DNA of 64,000 nt from Bacteroidota bacterium (GTDB lineage: Bacteria; Bacteroidota; Bacteroidia; Chitinophagales; Chitinophagaceae): positions 1 through 64,000 of the forward strand of contig JAGWUV010000005.1 in the NCBI GenBank assembly GCA_028875875.1, read 5' to 3'. Below the pieces are notes generated by a model. The model searched no databases. It was not told where the DNA came from and saw only the letters and a program-made list of their open reading frames with translations. Numbering within the stretch: position 1 is the stretch's first letter; the number at the start of each line of letters is the position of its first letter. The position numbers and the translations under genes were made by a program. Of this stretch, positions 35,915-46,406 are shown piece after piece.

Positions 35915-37264
35915 TTATCTGGCAACACTGGGAACAACAGGCAAACTCTCATTACCTGTTTCGTTCACACTTTGCACAGCAAAGAAATAATTGTCTTTCG
36001 AGTAAGGGAGCTTTATCTCCGTATCCGTAGTAAAAAATTTCTTTTGCCAGAAGGCGCTGGTGGTCTCACGCATCATTACATAATAGCCTTTGGCATTACC
36101 TTCTTTAGGGGCTTTCCAGAAAAGATAAGTGAAGTTGCCTAATCGTTTAACATCAACCTTTACTTCCTCAGGCATACCTGGTGCTTTGGCCAGATTGGCA
36201 AGGTTGCTCAGGTTGATGGCTGTATTTTTTCTCAGGTATTCAAAGTCCATAAACTCCGGGAGGTCGCCATATTGAATACCGTTCTCTTTTCTCACATCCT
36301 GGTGTTGATGATAATAATTTTCATTCATCTCCGTAAAACGAACGGCTGTATAACCATTTTCAACATAAGGTAAATGATCTCCGCCACGTAAAAAACGGTC
36401 ATTGCGGTACACCAATACCACTTCAATGTTTTCAACATAACGTTCACCAACTTCTTTAATGTACCGGGCTAACTGTCTCGCTTTGCCATCATTCTCCAAT
36501 CCCATAAAGCGGATATATTTTGCATTCTTTTCTGTTTCATACAATGGCAATCCTTCGCTAAATACTCGAATGCGGGTATTGTCTATGATATTTGTTTCAC
36601 TGCTGTTATTACCCCCCATTATATCATTGTTCAGAACGGCTTCTATGTTCCAGTTTTCTTTTTTGGCTTTATTGGCCATGTAGTAAGCACCTAACAATCC
36701 TTGTTCTTCTCCACTCACGCAAACAAAGATGATGGTGGCTGGGAAATGATGTTTGCTCATTACTCTTGCACATTCTATTACGGCTGCCGAACCACTGCCG
36801 TCATCATTTGCACCGGGTGCATCGTGTTCTCTGTCCATTACGCTGGTACGCATATTATCAAGATGGCCACTGATGATGAAAATGCGGTTGTCATTTGGAT
36901 CTGTTCCTTTTAGTGTAGCAACAACATTTCCAAGAACAATAGGTACATCTACTCTTTTACCATCAGGTTGTAATGTGGTAGTATCGATCTTTGCAGTAAG
37001 CCTTCCGTTTGAGTGTTGTGCAAATTCATTAAATTTTTGTAGCACCCAGTTCCTTGCAGCACCAATACCGCGTTTACTATCAATTTGTGTACTCAACGTA
37101 TTGCGTGTGCCAAAACCAACTAGTGTTTTGATATACGATTGTAATGAATCGGCATATACTTCTTTTACCATAGACGCAATTTCCGGATCACGGTTGATGG
37201 TGGTTTGTGCATGGCTGTAGGTAATTGTACAGCAAAGCAAAAGAATGGGGATTAATTTTCTCAT
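35915..37264 (-). CDS. Secreted M28-family zinc aminopeptidase
   Basis: A 449-residue protein with a signal peptide (TYSHAQ). The M28 metal ligands are visible in order: His and Asp in IISGHLDNM, Asp in GANDDGSGSAAV, Glu pair in VSGEEQGLLGAYY, Asp in NNDIMGG, and a final His in NENYYHQHQD. The last 100 residues (KRLGNFTYLFWKAPKEGNAKGYYV to the end) look like a fibronectin-type-III domain that may bind substrate or the cell surface. It probably trims peptides outside the inner membrane. Confidence 0.9.
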   Translation of the reverse strand: MRKLIPILLLCCTITYSHAQTTINRDPEIASMVKEVYADSLQSYIKTLVGFGTRNTLSTQIDSKRGIGAARNWVLQKFNEFAQHSNGRLTAKIDTTTLQPDGKRVDVPIVLGNVVATLKGTDPNDNRIFIISGHLDNMRTSVMDREHDAPGANDDGSGSAAVIECARVMSKHHFPATIIFVCVSGEEQGLLGAYYMANKAKKENWNIEAVLNNDIMGGNNSSETNIIDNTRIRVFSEGLPLYETEKNAKYIRFMGLENDGKARQLARYIKEVGERYVENIEVVLVYRNDRFLRGGDHLPYVENGYTAVRFTEMNENYYHQHQDVRKENGIQYGDLPEFMDFEYLRKNTAINLSNLANLAKAPGMPEEVKVDVKRLGNFTYLFWKAPKEGNAKGYYVMMRETTSAFWQKKFFTTDTEIKLPYSKDNYFFAVQSVNETGNESLPVVPSVAR

Positions 37265-37393
37265 AAGTGTTATTTAGCATTAAAGATAAATCATGCAGTC
37301 GTTTATAGCAGGGCTTTTGTTAAATACTTAGCGCTTACTGCAGATTGTTTTGAAAGTGGTTGGCTATGTATGTTTATTATTAAACATAAAGAT

Positions 37394-38335
37394 TTACAGT
37401 AAAGGCTGCTGTAGTGCTGCAATAAAATCATTCCATATTTCTTTTACTATATCACCGGCAGGAATAATGTTGTTTATCAATGCACTTACCTGGCCAATTT
37501 CCAATTCGCCTTCCTGCAGATCACCTTCAAACATTCCTTTTTTGGCTCGTCCTCGGCCTAATAAATTTTGCAATTCTTCAGCAGAAGCACCATTTTGTTC
37601 TGCTGCTTTGATGGTTTCAAAAAACTCATTCTTTAATAATCTTACGGGTACTGTTTTTTTCATACTCAGCATGGTATCGCCTTCTTTGGCCTGAAGTACA
37701 GCTTCCTTAAAAGCGAGATGGGAAGAGGCTTCCGGCGTACATACAAAACGGCTGCCTATTTGTACAGCTTCAGCTCCTAAAACCATCGCTGCCAGCATTT
37801 GTCTTCCTGTAGCAATGCCTCCAGCTGCAATAACAGGTATCTGTACCGCCTTTTTTACAGCGGGTATAAGCACCAGTGTGGTGGTTTCTTCCCTACCGTT
37901 ATGGCCGCCTGCTTCAAAGCCTTCTGCTACAACTGCATCACATCCTGCCGCTTCTGCTTTTTGTGCAAACAAACTACTGCTTACTACATGCACAACGGTG
38001 ATGCCTTTATGTTTAAGATGGCTGGTCCATGCTTTAGGGTTCCCGGCACTCGTAAAAACAATAGGAACTTTTTCTTCGATGATGATATCAATATGCTCCT
38101 GGATGGATGGATAGAGTAAAGGGAGGTTTACGCCAAAAGGCTTGTCTGTTGCGGCTTTGCATTTTTGAATATGTTCCCGTAAAACGGGAGGATACATACT
38201 GCCGGCACCAATCAGTCCCAGGCCACCTGCATTGCTTACCGCACTTGCTAATCGCCATCCGCTGGCCCAAATCATACCAGCTTGTATAATTGGAAATTCA
38301 ATATTAAAAAGCTGTGTAATTCTGTTGGAGAACAT
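37394..38335 (-). CDS. Nitronate monooxygenase-like FMN enzyme
   Basis: A 313-residue TIM-barrel flavoprotein of the 2-nitropropane dioxygenase / nitronate monooxygenase family. Motifs are FPIIQAGMIWASG, AGGLGLIGAGSM, GCDAVVAEGFEAGGHNGREE (with the active-site His) and PVIAAGGIATGRQMLAAMVLGAEAVQIGSRFV for FMN phosphate binding. Real substrates in the family range from alkyl nitronates to enoyl groups, so the role is uncertain. It is on the minus strand near a sugar nucleotidyltransferase with no obvious link. Confidence 0.88.
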   Translation of the reverse strand: MFSNRITQLFNIEFPIIQAGMIWASGWRLASAVSNAGGLGLIGAGSMYPPVLREHIQKCKAATDKPFGVNLPLLYPSIQEHIDIIIEEKVPIVFTSAGNPKAWTSHLKHKGITVVHVVSSSLFAQKAEAAGCDAVVAEGFEAGGHNGREETTTLVLIPAVKKAVQIPVIAAGGIATGRQMLAAMVLGAEAVQIGSRFVCTPEASSHLAFKEAVLQAKEGDTMLSMKKTVPVRLLKNEFFETIKAAEQNGASAEELQNLLGRGRAKKGMFEGDLQEGELEIGQVSALINNIIPAGDIVKEIWNDFIAALQQPLL

Positions 38336-38382
38336 ATTCTTGCAATTGGTTGAATAGCAAATTAGCTAATTAACCGATGGCA

Positions 38383-39375
38383 CTAACCAAAATCTATTTC
38401 AGTGTTATCCCCGATATTTAAACTGCGACTTAATCCTTTTACGGAGGCGTCGCTACCTATGAGTGAATTGTCGAGTACCACTTCAAACAGGTTGGTATAA
38501 GAACCAATGATGCTATCTCTTACAATGGAATAATTAATGGTTGTATTAGCGCCGATGGCTACATGCGGGCCGATGATGGCGTTTTTCAATACACAACCTG
38601 CGCCTATGCTAACAGGCGGGATAATGATGGAATTTTCTGATTGGAGGTCTTCACTAACAATGCCGCCGAATTTCTTTAATAATGTTGCATTGCTTTCGAG
38701 CAGTGTTTCTTTCTTACCACAATCAAACCAACTTTTTACTTTGAAAGATTGGAATTTGGCCCCCCGCTTGATCATGCAATCTAATGCATCGGTAAGATTG
38801 TATTCACCCTGCGTTTTAATATCATCTGTAAATAAATGATGCAAACAATCGAATAAAAAGTCAGTCTCTTTGATCTTATACAAACCCACCAGCGCCATAT
38901 TGCTTTTAGGGATGGCGGGCTTTTCTACCACTTGTTCAATAAAACCATCTTCATTCACCGTGGCCACACCAAAACTGCGGGGGTCATCTACTTTTTTTAT
39001 ACCCAGCATACTGTAGGGGCTTTGTATCACTTCTTTCACATCATATTCGCAAATGGTATCACCCAATGCAACAAACACTTCATCATCTCCTACTATACTT
39101 TTGGTAAGCTCTATTGCATGGCCTGTTCCCTGCCTTTCATTCTGGTAAACAAAATGGGTGGTAAGGTGTGGGTAAGTTTGTGATACGTAATCCTGTATTT
39201 TTTCACCCAGATAGCCCACTATAAAAATGAATTCCTGTATACCTGCCTCATGCAACTGATCTACAATAAAACTTAAAATGGTTTTACCTGCAATAGGTAT
39301 AAGAGCTTTGGGTTGTGTATAAGTGTGTGGCCTTAGTTTGGTTCCGGCGCCAGCCACAGGGATAATTGCTTTCAT
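38383..39375 (-). CDS. Sugar nucleotidyltransferase with left-handed helix
   Basis: A 330-residue protein. The N-terminal nucleotidyltransferase domain has IIPVAGAGTKLRPHTYTQPKALIPIAGK (nucleotide loop and catalytic Arg/Lys; the usual GLGTRL reads GAGTKL), ALGDTICEY (metal Asp) and VEKPAIPKSN. Hexapeptide-repeat sequence runs from about residue 245 (IIIPPVSIGAGCVLKNAIIG) to the end. It probably makes an NDP-sugar such as dTDP- or UDP-glucose for envelope glycans; base and sugar specificity cannot be told. Confidence 0.88.
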   Translation of the reverse strand: MKAIIPVAGAGTKLRPHTYTQPKALIPIAGKTILSFIVDQLHEAGIQEFIFIVGYLGEKIQDYVSQTYPHLTTHFVYQNERQGTGHAIELTKSIVGDDEVFVALGDTICEYDVKEVIQSPYSMLGIKKVDDPRSFGVATVNEDGFIEQVVEKPAIPKSNMALVGLYKIKETDFLFDCLHHLFTDDIKTQGEYNLTDALDCMIKRGAKFQSFKVKSWFDCGKKETLLESNATLLKKFGGIVSEDLQSENSIIIPPVSIGAGCVLKNAIIGPHVAIGANTTINYSIVRDSIIGSYTNLFEVVLDNSLIGSDASVKGLSRSLNIGDNTEIDFG

Positions 39376-39534
39376 TGTTGGGGTCTTGTTTTGATGAATT
39401 CATGCTCACGGAGTGCTTCACACACAAGGTACCGTTCATCAGAGCCGTGAAAATAGTAAAAACTTTCTTTCATGCAACCGATTGCACATAGAAATACGTT
39501 GAAAACAGGTGATGGATAGCTGGAAACGAAAGGT

Positions 39535-39542
39535 TATTTTTG
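39535..39542 (+). promoter_or_regulatory. Candidate -7 element for glyA
   Basis: TATTTTTG fits TAnnTTTG and lies 59 bases before the glyA ATG. A matching TTG at -33 was not found. Confidence 0.35.
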
Positions 39543-39601
39543 CAGCGTCTTTTAAAAAAGCAACTTAATTCCGCTATCAATCACTTGTAAATAATCAATT
39601 C

Positions 39602-40882
39602 ATGCAAAGAGACACACTGGTTTTTGACCTCATTCGAAAAGAGCTGGAAAGGCAGAGAAGGGGGATAGAACTGATTGCTTCTGAAAACTTTACTTCTTTA
39701 CAGGTAATGCAGGCCATGGGCAATGTAATGACCAACAAATACGCTGAAGGTTATCCTGGAAGAAGATATTATGGCGGTTGTGAAATTGTTGACCAAACAG
39801 AACAACTGGCTATCGACCGTTTAAAACAAATTTTTAATATCGAATATGCCAACGTTCAACCACACAGTGGCGCCCAGGCGAATGCGTCGCTGATGCTGGC
39901 TATTTTGCAACCCGGGGATGCGATTCTTGGATTGGACCTGAGCATGGGGGGCCACTTAACACACGGTAGCCCTGTTAACTTTAGTGGTAAATTATATCAA
40001 CCGCATTCTTATGGCGTAACCCGTGAAGAAGGAATTATTGATTATACCATGCTCGAGGCTAAGGCCCGTGAAGTAAAGCCCAAACTCATCATTTGTGGGG
40101 CTAGCGCTTATAGCCGTGATATCGATTATAAACGTATCCGTGCCGTAGCTGATGAAGTAGGAGCTTTTGTATTGGCCGATATTGCGCATCCGGCAGGATT
40201 GATTGCTAAGGGATTATTAAGTTCACCTTTCGATCATTGCCATTTCGTTACGTCGACTACCCATAAAACATTACGAGGTCCCCGTGGCGGTGTAATCATG
40301 ATGGGCAAAGATTTCGAAAACCCATTTGGTTTGAAAGATCCTAAAGGTAATATCCGCATGATGAGCAGCCTGATAGACCTGGCTGTTTTCCCCGGCACAC
40401 AAGGTGGCCCGTTAGAACACGTGATCGCTGCCAAAGCAATTGCTTTCGGCGAGATATTAACAGATGAATTTACCGCCTATGCAAAGCAGGTGCAAAGCAA
40501 TGCACAGGCTATGGCTAAAGCATTTGTGAACAGGGGGTACCAGATCATTAGCGGTGGCACTGATAATCACCTGATGCTGATAGATCTCAGGAATAAAAAC
40601 ATCAGTGGTAAAAAAGCAGAACAAGTATTAGGGATTGCCGATATTACTGCGAATAAGAACATGGTTCCTTATGATGATAAAAGTGCCTTTGTAACATCAG
40701 GTATCCGTTTTGGTGTGGCTGCTGTTACAACAAGGGGAATGAAAGAAGAGCATATGGAATTTGTGGTGAACGCTATTGATACTTCTTTAATGAATGCTGA
40801 TGATGCGAACCTACTGGCTAAAGTGAAGAAGGATGTGAACGATTTTATGAGCCAGTTCGTTTTATATCCTGAAATGGGATAA
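39602..40882 (+). CDS. glyA: Serine hydroxymethyltransferase
   Basis: A 426-residue cytoplasmic PLP enzyme interconverting serine and glycine and charging tetrahydrofolate with one-carbon units. Motifs: [63 protein letters not shown] and the PLP lysine in [13 protein letters not shown]. Length is normal. It is followed by a DUF4293-like gene on the same strand after a 94-base gap that holds a palindromic element. Confidence 0.97.
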   Translation: MQRDTLVFDLIRKELERQRRGIELIASENFTSLQVMQAMGNVMTNKYAEGYPGRRYYGGCEIVDQTEQLAIDRLKQIFNIEYANVQPHSGAQANASLMLAILQPGDAILGLDLSMGGHLTHGSPVNFSGKLYQPHSYGVTREEGIIDYTMLEAKAREVKPKLIICGASAYSRDIDYKRIRAVADEVGAFVLADIAHPAGLIAKGLLSSPFDHCHFVTSTTHKTLRGPRGGVIMMGKDFENPFGLKDPKGNIRMMSSLIDLAVFPGTQGGPLEHVIAAKAIAFGEILTDEFTAYAKQVQSNAQAMAKAFVNRGYQIISGGTDNHLMLIDLRNKNISGKKAEQVLGIADITANKNMVPYDDKSAFVTSGIRFGVAAVTTRGMKEEHMEFVVNAIDTSLMNADDANLLAKVKKDVNDFMSQFVLYPEMG

Positions 40883-40891
40883 TATCCAATA

Positions 40892-40969
40892 GTTTAAGGT
40901 TTGAGGTTTATGATTTTGCGGTTGATAGCAGCCATTCTAATTGTAAACCTCAAACTACAAACTGAAAAC
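40892..40969 (+). repeat. Heptamer-phased palindromic element upstream of DUF4293 gene
   Basis: The left arm has consecutive 7-base units GTTTAAG, GTTTGAG and GTTTATG from 40892. The right arm has TGTAAAC, CTCAAAC, TACAAAC and TGAAAAC (40942-40969). The arms are inverted copies in the sense that GTTTNNN units face NNNAAAC units, including a perfect 12-base match (40899-40910 with 40944-40955). It ends seven bases before the ATG at 40977. See the related elements at 43188 and 63700. Confidence 0.75.
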
Positions 40970-40976
40970 TATTTTT

Positions 40977-41402
40977 ATGATACAACGTATACAAACGATC
41001 TGGTTGCTGGTTGCAAGTGCCTTAGGATTTACTTCCTTGCAAACCTCTTTTTATAGTGGTCACCGTGTCAACGATGCTATCCCCAAACCCGTTGTATTCT
41101 TAACGGCCAGCTATAATCCTTTGCTTATTGTAAGTACGGTTACAGCCGCTGTAATAGCACTCATCACTATCTTTCTTTTTAAAGACCGGAAACTTCAGAT
41201 GAAGTTAACAATCGCAGCACTGGTGCTTTCAATAATCACCCTTGGATTGTATTACTGGCAAATGCAAAGCTTTGTTCCTGCTGAAAGCAGCATTACTTTA
41301 ACAGCCGTTGTTCCTGTTGCTATCCCTGTTTTATTGATTCTTGCTTTCAGGGGCATATGGAAAGACGAAAAACTGGTAAAGAGTGTAGATCGTTTACGAT
41401 AA
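40977..41402 (+). CDS. DUF4293-like four-helix membrane protein
   Basis: A 141-residue protein with four predicted helices and a start MIQRIQTIWLLVASALGF that is characteristic of a Bacteroidota-specific family (DUF4293). It has short loops and no catalytic motif. Its function is unknown. It lies downstream of glyA on the same strand, with a heptamer-phased palindrome between the two genes. Confidence 0.8.
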   Translation: MIQRIQTIWLLVASALGFTSLQTSFYSGHRVNDAIPKPVVFLTASYNPLLIVSTVTAAVIALITIFLFKDRKLQMKLTIAALVLSIITLGLYYWQMQSFVPAESSITLTAVVPVAIPVLLILAFRGIWKDEKLVKSVDRLR

Positions 41403-41458
41403 TATTTCTTCTTTACAAGCTTTCCGTCTTCTATCATCTAAAATTAACTTCAGCAACC

Positions 41459-42094
41459 CTACCGTAGTCTGAATATAAAACCTGCATGTATATTAGCTGT
41501 ATTTAAGGCCATGGCATCTGGCTGATTGAAATGAACATACTGAAATGAAGCGCCTAGTTGAAATGCTGTATTTGAATTGTATTTATTGAATGGTATCATA
41601 ATACCTCCATCTGCCATCGCCGAAAAATGTCCCTTTGGTGTATTATTAGAGGAAAACTCACCCAGGTATTGGTTATAGTTTACAAAAGCTATACCTGCAC
41701 CTATTGTAGCATACGGTTGTATGAGATGTGTGCTTCCCTGAAAAGGTGTATACATTGCCTTAAATAAAAGCGGCATTATTTGTATAGAATTGGTCACTAC
41801 GGCTGATACCTGCTGGTTAGGAGCTAGATCGTAGGTGGCCATAGGATATTTCTGATAAAAATCCTGCGTGCCAAAACCTAATCCTAATGCCCATTGGTTA
41901 TTCAGGCCAACGGTTACATCACCTGTAAAACCTCGCAATGAACCATTAGAAATGTAATTGTTCTTAAAGTTGCCCAATGGTAAACCTGCATTCCATTCCA
42001 GATTGAGCTTGGCAACCCCTTTTTGGGCAAATAAAGATGAACTTGAAAAAAGAAGTGAGGCAAGTATAAGTGCGATGAAAGAATATTTTTTCAT
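41459..42094 (-). CDS. Outer-membrane beta-barrel protein, small
   Basis: A 211-residue protein with a signal peptide (LFAQ) and alternating beta strands through to a C-terminus NIHAGFIFRLR, typical of eight-stranded outer-membrane barrels (OmpA/OmpX-like, porin-family annotation in Bacteroidota). There is no periplasmic OmpA domain. It follows the DUF4136-like lipoprotein gene by 10 bases, so the two are probably co-transcribed and may function together at the outer membrane. Confidence 0.8.
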   Translation of the reverse strand: MKKYSFIALILASLLFSSSSLFAQKGVAKLNLEWNAGLPLGNFKNNYISNGSLRGFTGDVTVGLNNQWALGLGFGTQDFYQKYPMATYDLAPNQQVSAVVTNSIQIMPLLFKAMYTPFQGSTHLIQPYATIGAGIAFVNYNQYLGEFSSNNTPKGHFSAMADGGIMIPFNKYNSNTAFQLGASFQYVHFNQPDAMALNTANIHAGFIFRLR

Positions 42095-42104
42095 AAGAAT
42101 TGCT

Positions 42105-42752
42105 TTATTGGGCTTTTAAATAAGGTGATTGAGTAAAGAGCGTGCTGATCTGGCTATCTGCTGTAGTGGCATCATCAATGCCTTCGCCTTTGATCAATCC
42201 GTTCCAGATGATCTTGATTTGATTATTGGCAGCTGCATTTTTCAGATCGAGCATATCAATCGATAAAGCTTGCTGGTTGATCTGGTAATACCCATAACTG
42301 TCTGGGTAATAGTAACCATAGCCGCCATAGCCATAACCCCAATAAGACGGATCCCAGTAACCACCGTAGTAATCCCAGTAACTACTGTAATCAATAACAC
42401 TTGTAGAGCTGTTGTTGATAAAGGAAACATCTATACCTAAATCAGGACTGCTGCTTTTGTTTACCAGTGTATATCCACGCTGTTGCATGTATTTTACGAT
42501 GGCATCTTTAAAAGCCTGGCTTGTTTGTGTGAGTGTTTTATAATACTGTCCGTTATCAATTACTGTAATGGAATCCGATATACTGAAAGTTTTGTACCGG
42601 TTAAACTGTGCGGTGGAATCGAATTGTGTAACGTACATGCGTGTTTCATCTGTACTCAGGTTGTTCACTACATTTTTGGTACAGCTTTGCAGGCTCACCA
42701 ATACAAAAATGGGTAGGACGAACCATTTGATTTTCTGCAGAAAGGATTTCAT
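42105..42752 (-). CDS. DUF4136-like lipoprotein
   Basis: A 215-residue lipoprotein (lipobox VSLQSCTKN). The body fits the DUF4136 pattern: a strand FDSTAQFNRYKTFSI, a helix with AIVKYMQQRGYTLVNKSSSPDLGIDVSF, then a Tyr/Gly/Trp-rich segment (about residues 130-160) and a C-terminal ALSIDMLDLKNAAANNQIKIIWNG. The family's role is unknown. The ATG at 42752 directly precedes the signal; ten codons further upstream there is another ATG. Confidence 0.8.
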   Translation of the reverse strand: MKSFLQKIKWFVLPIFVLVSLQSCTKNVVNNLSTDETRMYVTQFDSTAQFNRYKTFSISDSITVIDNGQYYKTLTQTSQAFKDAIVKYMQQRGYTLVNKSSSPDLGIDVSFINNSSTSVIDYSSYWDYYGGYWDPSYWGYGYGGYGYYYPDSYGYYQINQQALSIDMLDLKNAAANNQIKIIWNGLIKGEGIDDATTADSQISTLFTQSPYLKAQ

Positions 42753-42854
42753 AGCAATCTTTTTATGAATTATATATCTCAAATAGAATGCTAATATCGG
42801 TAAAGGTTTATGCAGTATTTTTTTTTAAGATTTCTTTTGCATAGGCTTTTAACG

Positions 42855-42885
42855 GAAAAACCCCCAACCTTTCAGTTGAGGGTTT
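42855..42885 (-). terminator. Terminator after atpC
   Basis: Minus-strand stem AACCCTCAAC / GTTGGGGGTT with one G-U pair, followed by TTTTTCC. It lies 37 bases past the atpC stop. Confidence 0.85.
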
Positions 42886-42921
42886 CCTTATTTTCCCAGT
42901 GTAAGAAAAATCAAATTGAAA

Positions 42922-43173
42922 TCACGCTTCTTCAACACCTTCCACAAGTACGGTTGCCTTATTGTTTAGTACTTCAACAAAGCCGCCTTGTATCTGGTAC
43001 GATTCAGTATTGGTCTTGTCTTTCAAGACCTTAATTTTTCCTTTTCCTAAAGCGCTTACTATAGGGGCGTGTTTATCCAAAACTTCAAACAAGCCGGTAA
43101 TACCCGGCAATTGTACGCCATACACCTCGCCGCTGTAAACTTTCTTTTCAGGAGTTAATATTTCTAAGTTCAT
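42922..43173 (-). CDS. atpC: ATP synthase F1 epsilon subunit
   Basis: An 83-residue protein matching the N-terminal beta-sandwich of the epsilon subunit (NLEILTPEKKVYSGEVYGVQLPG, LDKHAPIVSALGKG, IQGGFVEVLNNKATVLVE). The C-terminal two-helix inhibitory domain of the E. coli protein is missing, as is usual in Bacteroidota. It follows atpD across an 81-base gap containing a palindrome. The other ATP synthase genes are not in the window. Confidence 0.93.
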   Translation of the reverse strand: MNLEILTPEKKVYSGEVYGVQLPGITGLFEVLDKHAPIVSALGKGKIKVLKDKTNTESYQIQGGFVEVLNNKATVLVEGVEEA

Positions 43174-43187
43174 GAATTTGGAATTTG

Positions 43188-43250
43188 GTATTTGAAAATT
43201 TGGATCTTGATACTCGTCATTTTAATGATATCTTGATCAAACTTTCAAAT
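43188..43250 (-). repeat. Imperfect palindrome between atpD and atpC
   Basis: Reading the plus strand, 43174-43194 consists of GAATTTG, GAATTTG and GTATTTG in 7-base phase. The stretch ATTTGAAAATTTGGATCTTG at about 43190 is nearly the inverse of the sequence ending TTCAAAT at about 43250, giving an imperfect stem of about 22 bases with a loop of about 17. The element ends next to the atpC start codon. It resembles the elements at 40892 and 63700 in arrangement and position, though its right arm is less regular. Confidence 0.6.
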
Positions 43251-43254
43251 GAGA

Positions 43255-44853
<1,599 letters not shown>

Positions 44854-44882
44854 TCAAAACCTTGCCATTGAAGAATCCTGTA

Positions 44883-44984
44883 TTAAGCTTCCTGTTTGGA
44901 AAGTAAATTGCTCTTCATGTCATTCCATACCTGATCAAAGCGGCCTGAGGGATCTGCTTTCCAGGCATCTATTTTTTGTAGCAT
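44883..44984 (-). CDS. Small ORF or frameshift extension of the DUF4407 gene
   Basis: A 33-codon frame beginning ATG CTA CAA overlaps the end of the DUF4407 gene by 16 bases and runs to TAA. It encodes IDAWKADPSGRFDQVWNDMK, an amphipathic, protein-like sequence. Three readings are possible: a translationally coupled small protein; a -1 frameshift at the A-runs near the DUF4407 stop, giving a longer C-terminus; or a base error in one of those runs. It is reported because its sequence does not look random. Confidence 0.35.
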   Translation of the reverse strand: MLQKIDAWKADPSGRFDQVWNDMKSNLLSKQEA

Positions 44985-46081
44985 AAGGTTTTTCTTCCCG
45001 GTTCTGCTTCCCTGAAAAAATTTTCGATGATTTCTCTATCATATTCAAAAGCCAATCGGTTGTATAACTGTTTCAGAGCTTCTTCATTTGCCAGGTTTTG
45101 CTGAACCAGGTTTTGTTCCATTTTTCCCCTTCCGTTTAGTTGTGCGTCGTAGGAACCTGACGGAAGCATTGTTTTAGAAAGCACCGGCATGAGTTCTATC
45201 AGCACCAGGATCATGACCAGTAAATAGTATCTGAACCTGAGTGTGGCATTCTTCTCCAAAAGATGAGAAAGTGCTTCCATTCTTGTGAGAAAACCGTTGT
45301 TCAGTAATTTTTCAAAGGCAAGCTGCTCTGTATGGATGGTATTTTGAATAACAGCCAATGCGCTGTCTTTTCCGGCGATCTGTGGTAAGAGCCGATTGGA
45401 GAGCAGCCGGTATTCCCCATCTAACTTTTCATATTGGGCTTGTTTGGCCTGGGCAACAGCTTTCAATCCAATTTTCTTACTACCTCCTGTTCCATCTGTT
45501 TCGCTAATAAATGCGTTGCGTGCAGCAGCCACTTCCTGGTATTTGGTATCGAGTTGGGCTTGTAAAGCTTTCCTTTCCTCCTGCAACTGCTGCGCAGCTA
45601 TTTGCCAGGTGCTTTGCTGTTCTTTCAGTTTATCTTTTTTGCGTTGCTCGTTATCTAACGATGCCTGCATGCTAATTTCCTTATTAAAAAGGTAGAGCAG
45701 GGCAGGTTGAGCCATAAACGTGCCAATGGTAAGGGCAAGGGTAGCCCTGAAAAGCAGAGGCAGGAGTTTTCTTTTGTGGGAAGAAGAAACACCTTTTATC
45801 AGTGCCCTGTCAATCGTAAGGATTACGCCTCCCATGAAAACACCCAATAATAGGGATAGGATGTCGTTCGATACTGCTGTGTAGAAAAAGTAACTCCAGG
45901 CCAGTGTAGCAAATAGCCAGGTACTAAGAACGGTACTGCCTATGATCGCATAGCGACTTCTGTCGACCACGCAATCCTTTATCAGTTCTTCCTGGGCGGT
46001 AGACAGCCACCATAAGAATTTCTCCCAATGCTTGGGAGCATAACTTTCCCTGCGGGAAAGCATATTAATTGCTTCCGGCAT
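44969..46081 (-). CDS. DUF4407-like membrane protein with coiled coil
   Basis: A 370-residue protein. After a short amphipathic N-terminus it has a helical hairpin (GSTVLSTWLFATLAWSYFF and LSLLLGVFMGGVILTIDRAL), a third helix (LLFRATLALTIGTFMAQPAL), a long coiled coil at about 145-265 (EQRKKDKLKEQQSTWQIAAQ and onward) and a fourth helix (YYLLVMILVLIELMPVL). This is the DUF4407 layout; function unknown. The ATG at 46081 (MPEAINM) starts well; the open frame upstream of it is low-complexity hydrophobic and was not used. The stop overlaps a small frame described separately. Confidence 0.75.
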   Translation of the reverse strand: MPEAINMLSRRESYAPKHWEKFLWWLSTAQEELIKDCVVDRSRYAIIGSTVLSTWLFATLAWSYFFYTAVSNDILSLLLGVFMGGVILTIDRALIKGVSSSHKRKLLPLLFRATLALTIGTFMAQPALLYLFNKEISMQASLDNEQRKKDKLKEQQSTWQIAAQQLQEERKALQAQLDTKYQEVAAARNAFISETDGTGGSKKIGLKAVAQAKQAQYEKLDGEYRLLSNRLLPQIAGKDSALAVIQNTIHTEQLAFEKLLNNGFLTRMEALSHLLEKNATLRFRYYLLVMILVLIELMPVLSKTMLPSGSYDAQLNGRGKMEQNLVQQNLANEEALKQLYNRLAFEYDREIIENFFREAEPGRKTLCYKK

Positions 46082-46406
46082 ACATCTGAGTTTTAAAAGA
46101 TGAAGCGGCTGAAGTAGGAAAAAAATGGTTGAAGCGGGAAAAGCGTAAAGTAACAGCAAATTATGATAAACAGAGTAAAAAATTAAGTTTGTAACCACCT
46201 TTTCAGCGTGAAAATTGTAGGAAAGTTTCCGAGACAAGACAATAGTATTGCACCTGCCATAAAGTAATATCAGTATTCACCTGAGTCAATGTAAGGTTTA
46301 TTCAGCACAAGACACGGTGCGATGTAGATTAAAAAAGCGTCAAATTAAAGATGAATGAAGGCAATCTCGTTCCGTTCCCTACCTTTGCCGCTCATTAAAT
46401 TAAGCT
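46082..46406. other. Divergent gene-free stretch between DUF4407 gene and yidC
   Basis: 325 bases with promoters for both flanking genes. The yidC promoter box is at 46380-46387. Nothing else was recognised; there is no tRNA. The yidC neighbour often found in Bacteroidota (pyrG) is absent. Confidence 0.5.
46380..46387 (+). promoter_or_regulatory. -7 element of yidC
   Basis: TACCTTTG, 19 bases before the yidC ATG, fitting the Bacteroidota -7 consensus. The -33 element is not obvious. Confidence 0.6.

Noticed and set aside
36753-37220. 155-codon plus-strand frame opposite the M28 peptidase
   Set aside because: The opposite strand carries a complete peptidase with all metal ligands; the plus-strand frame has no matching family features.
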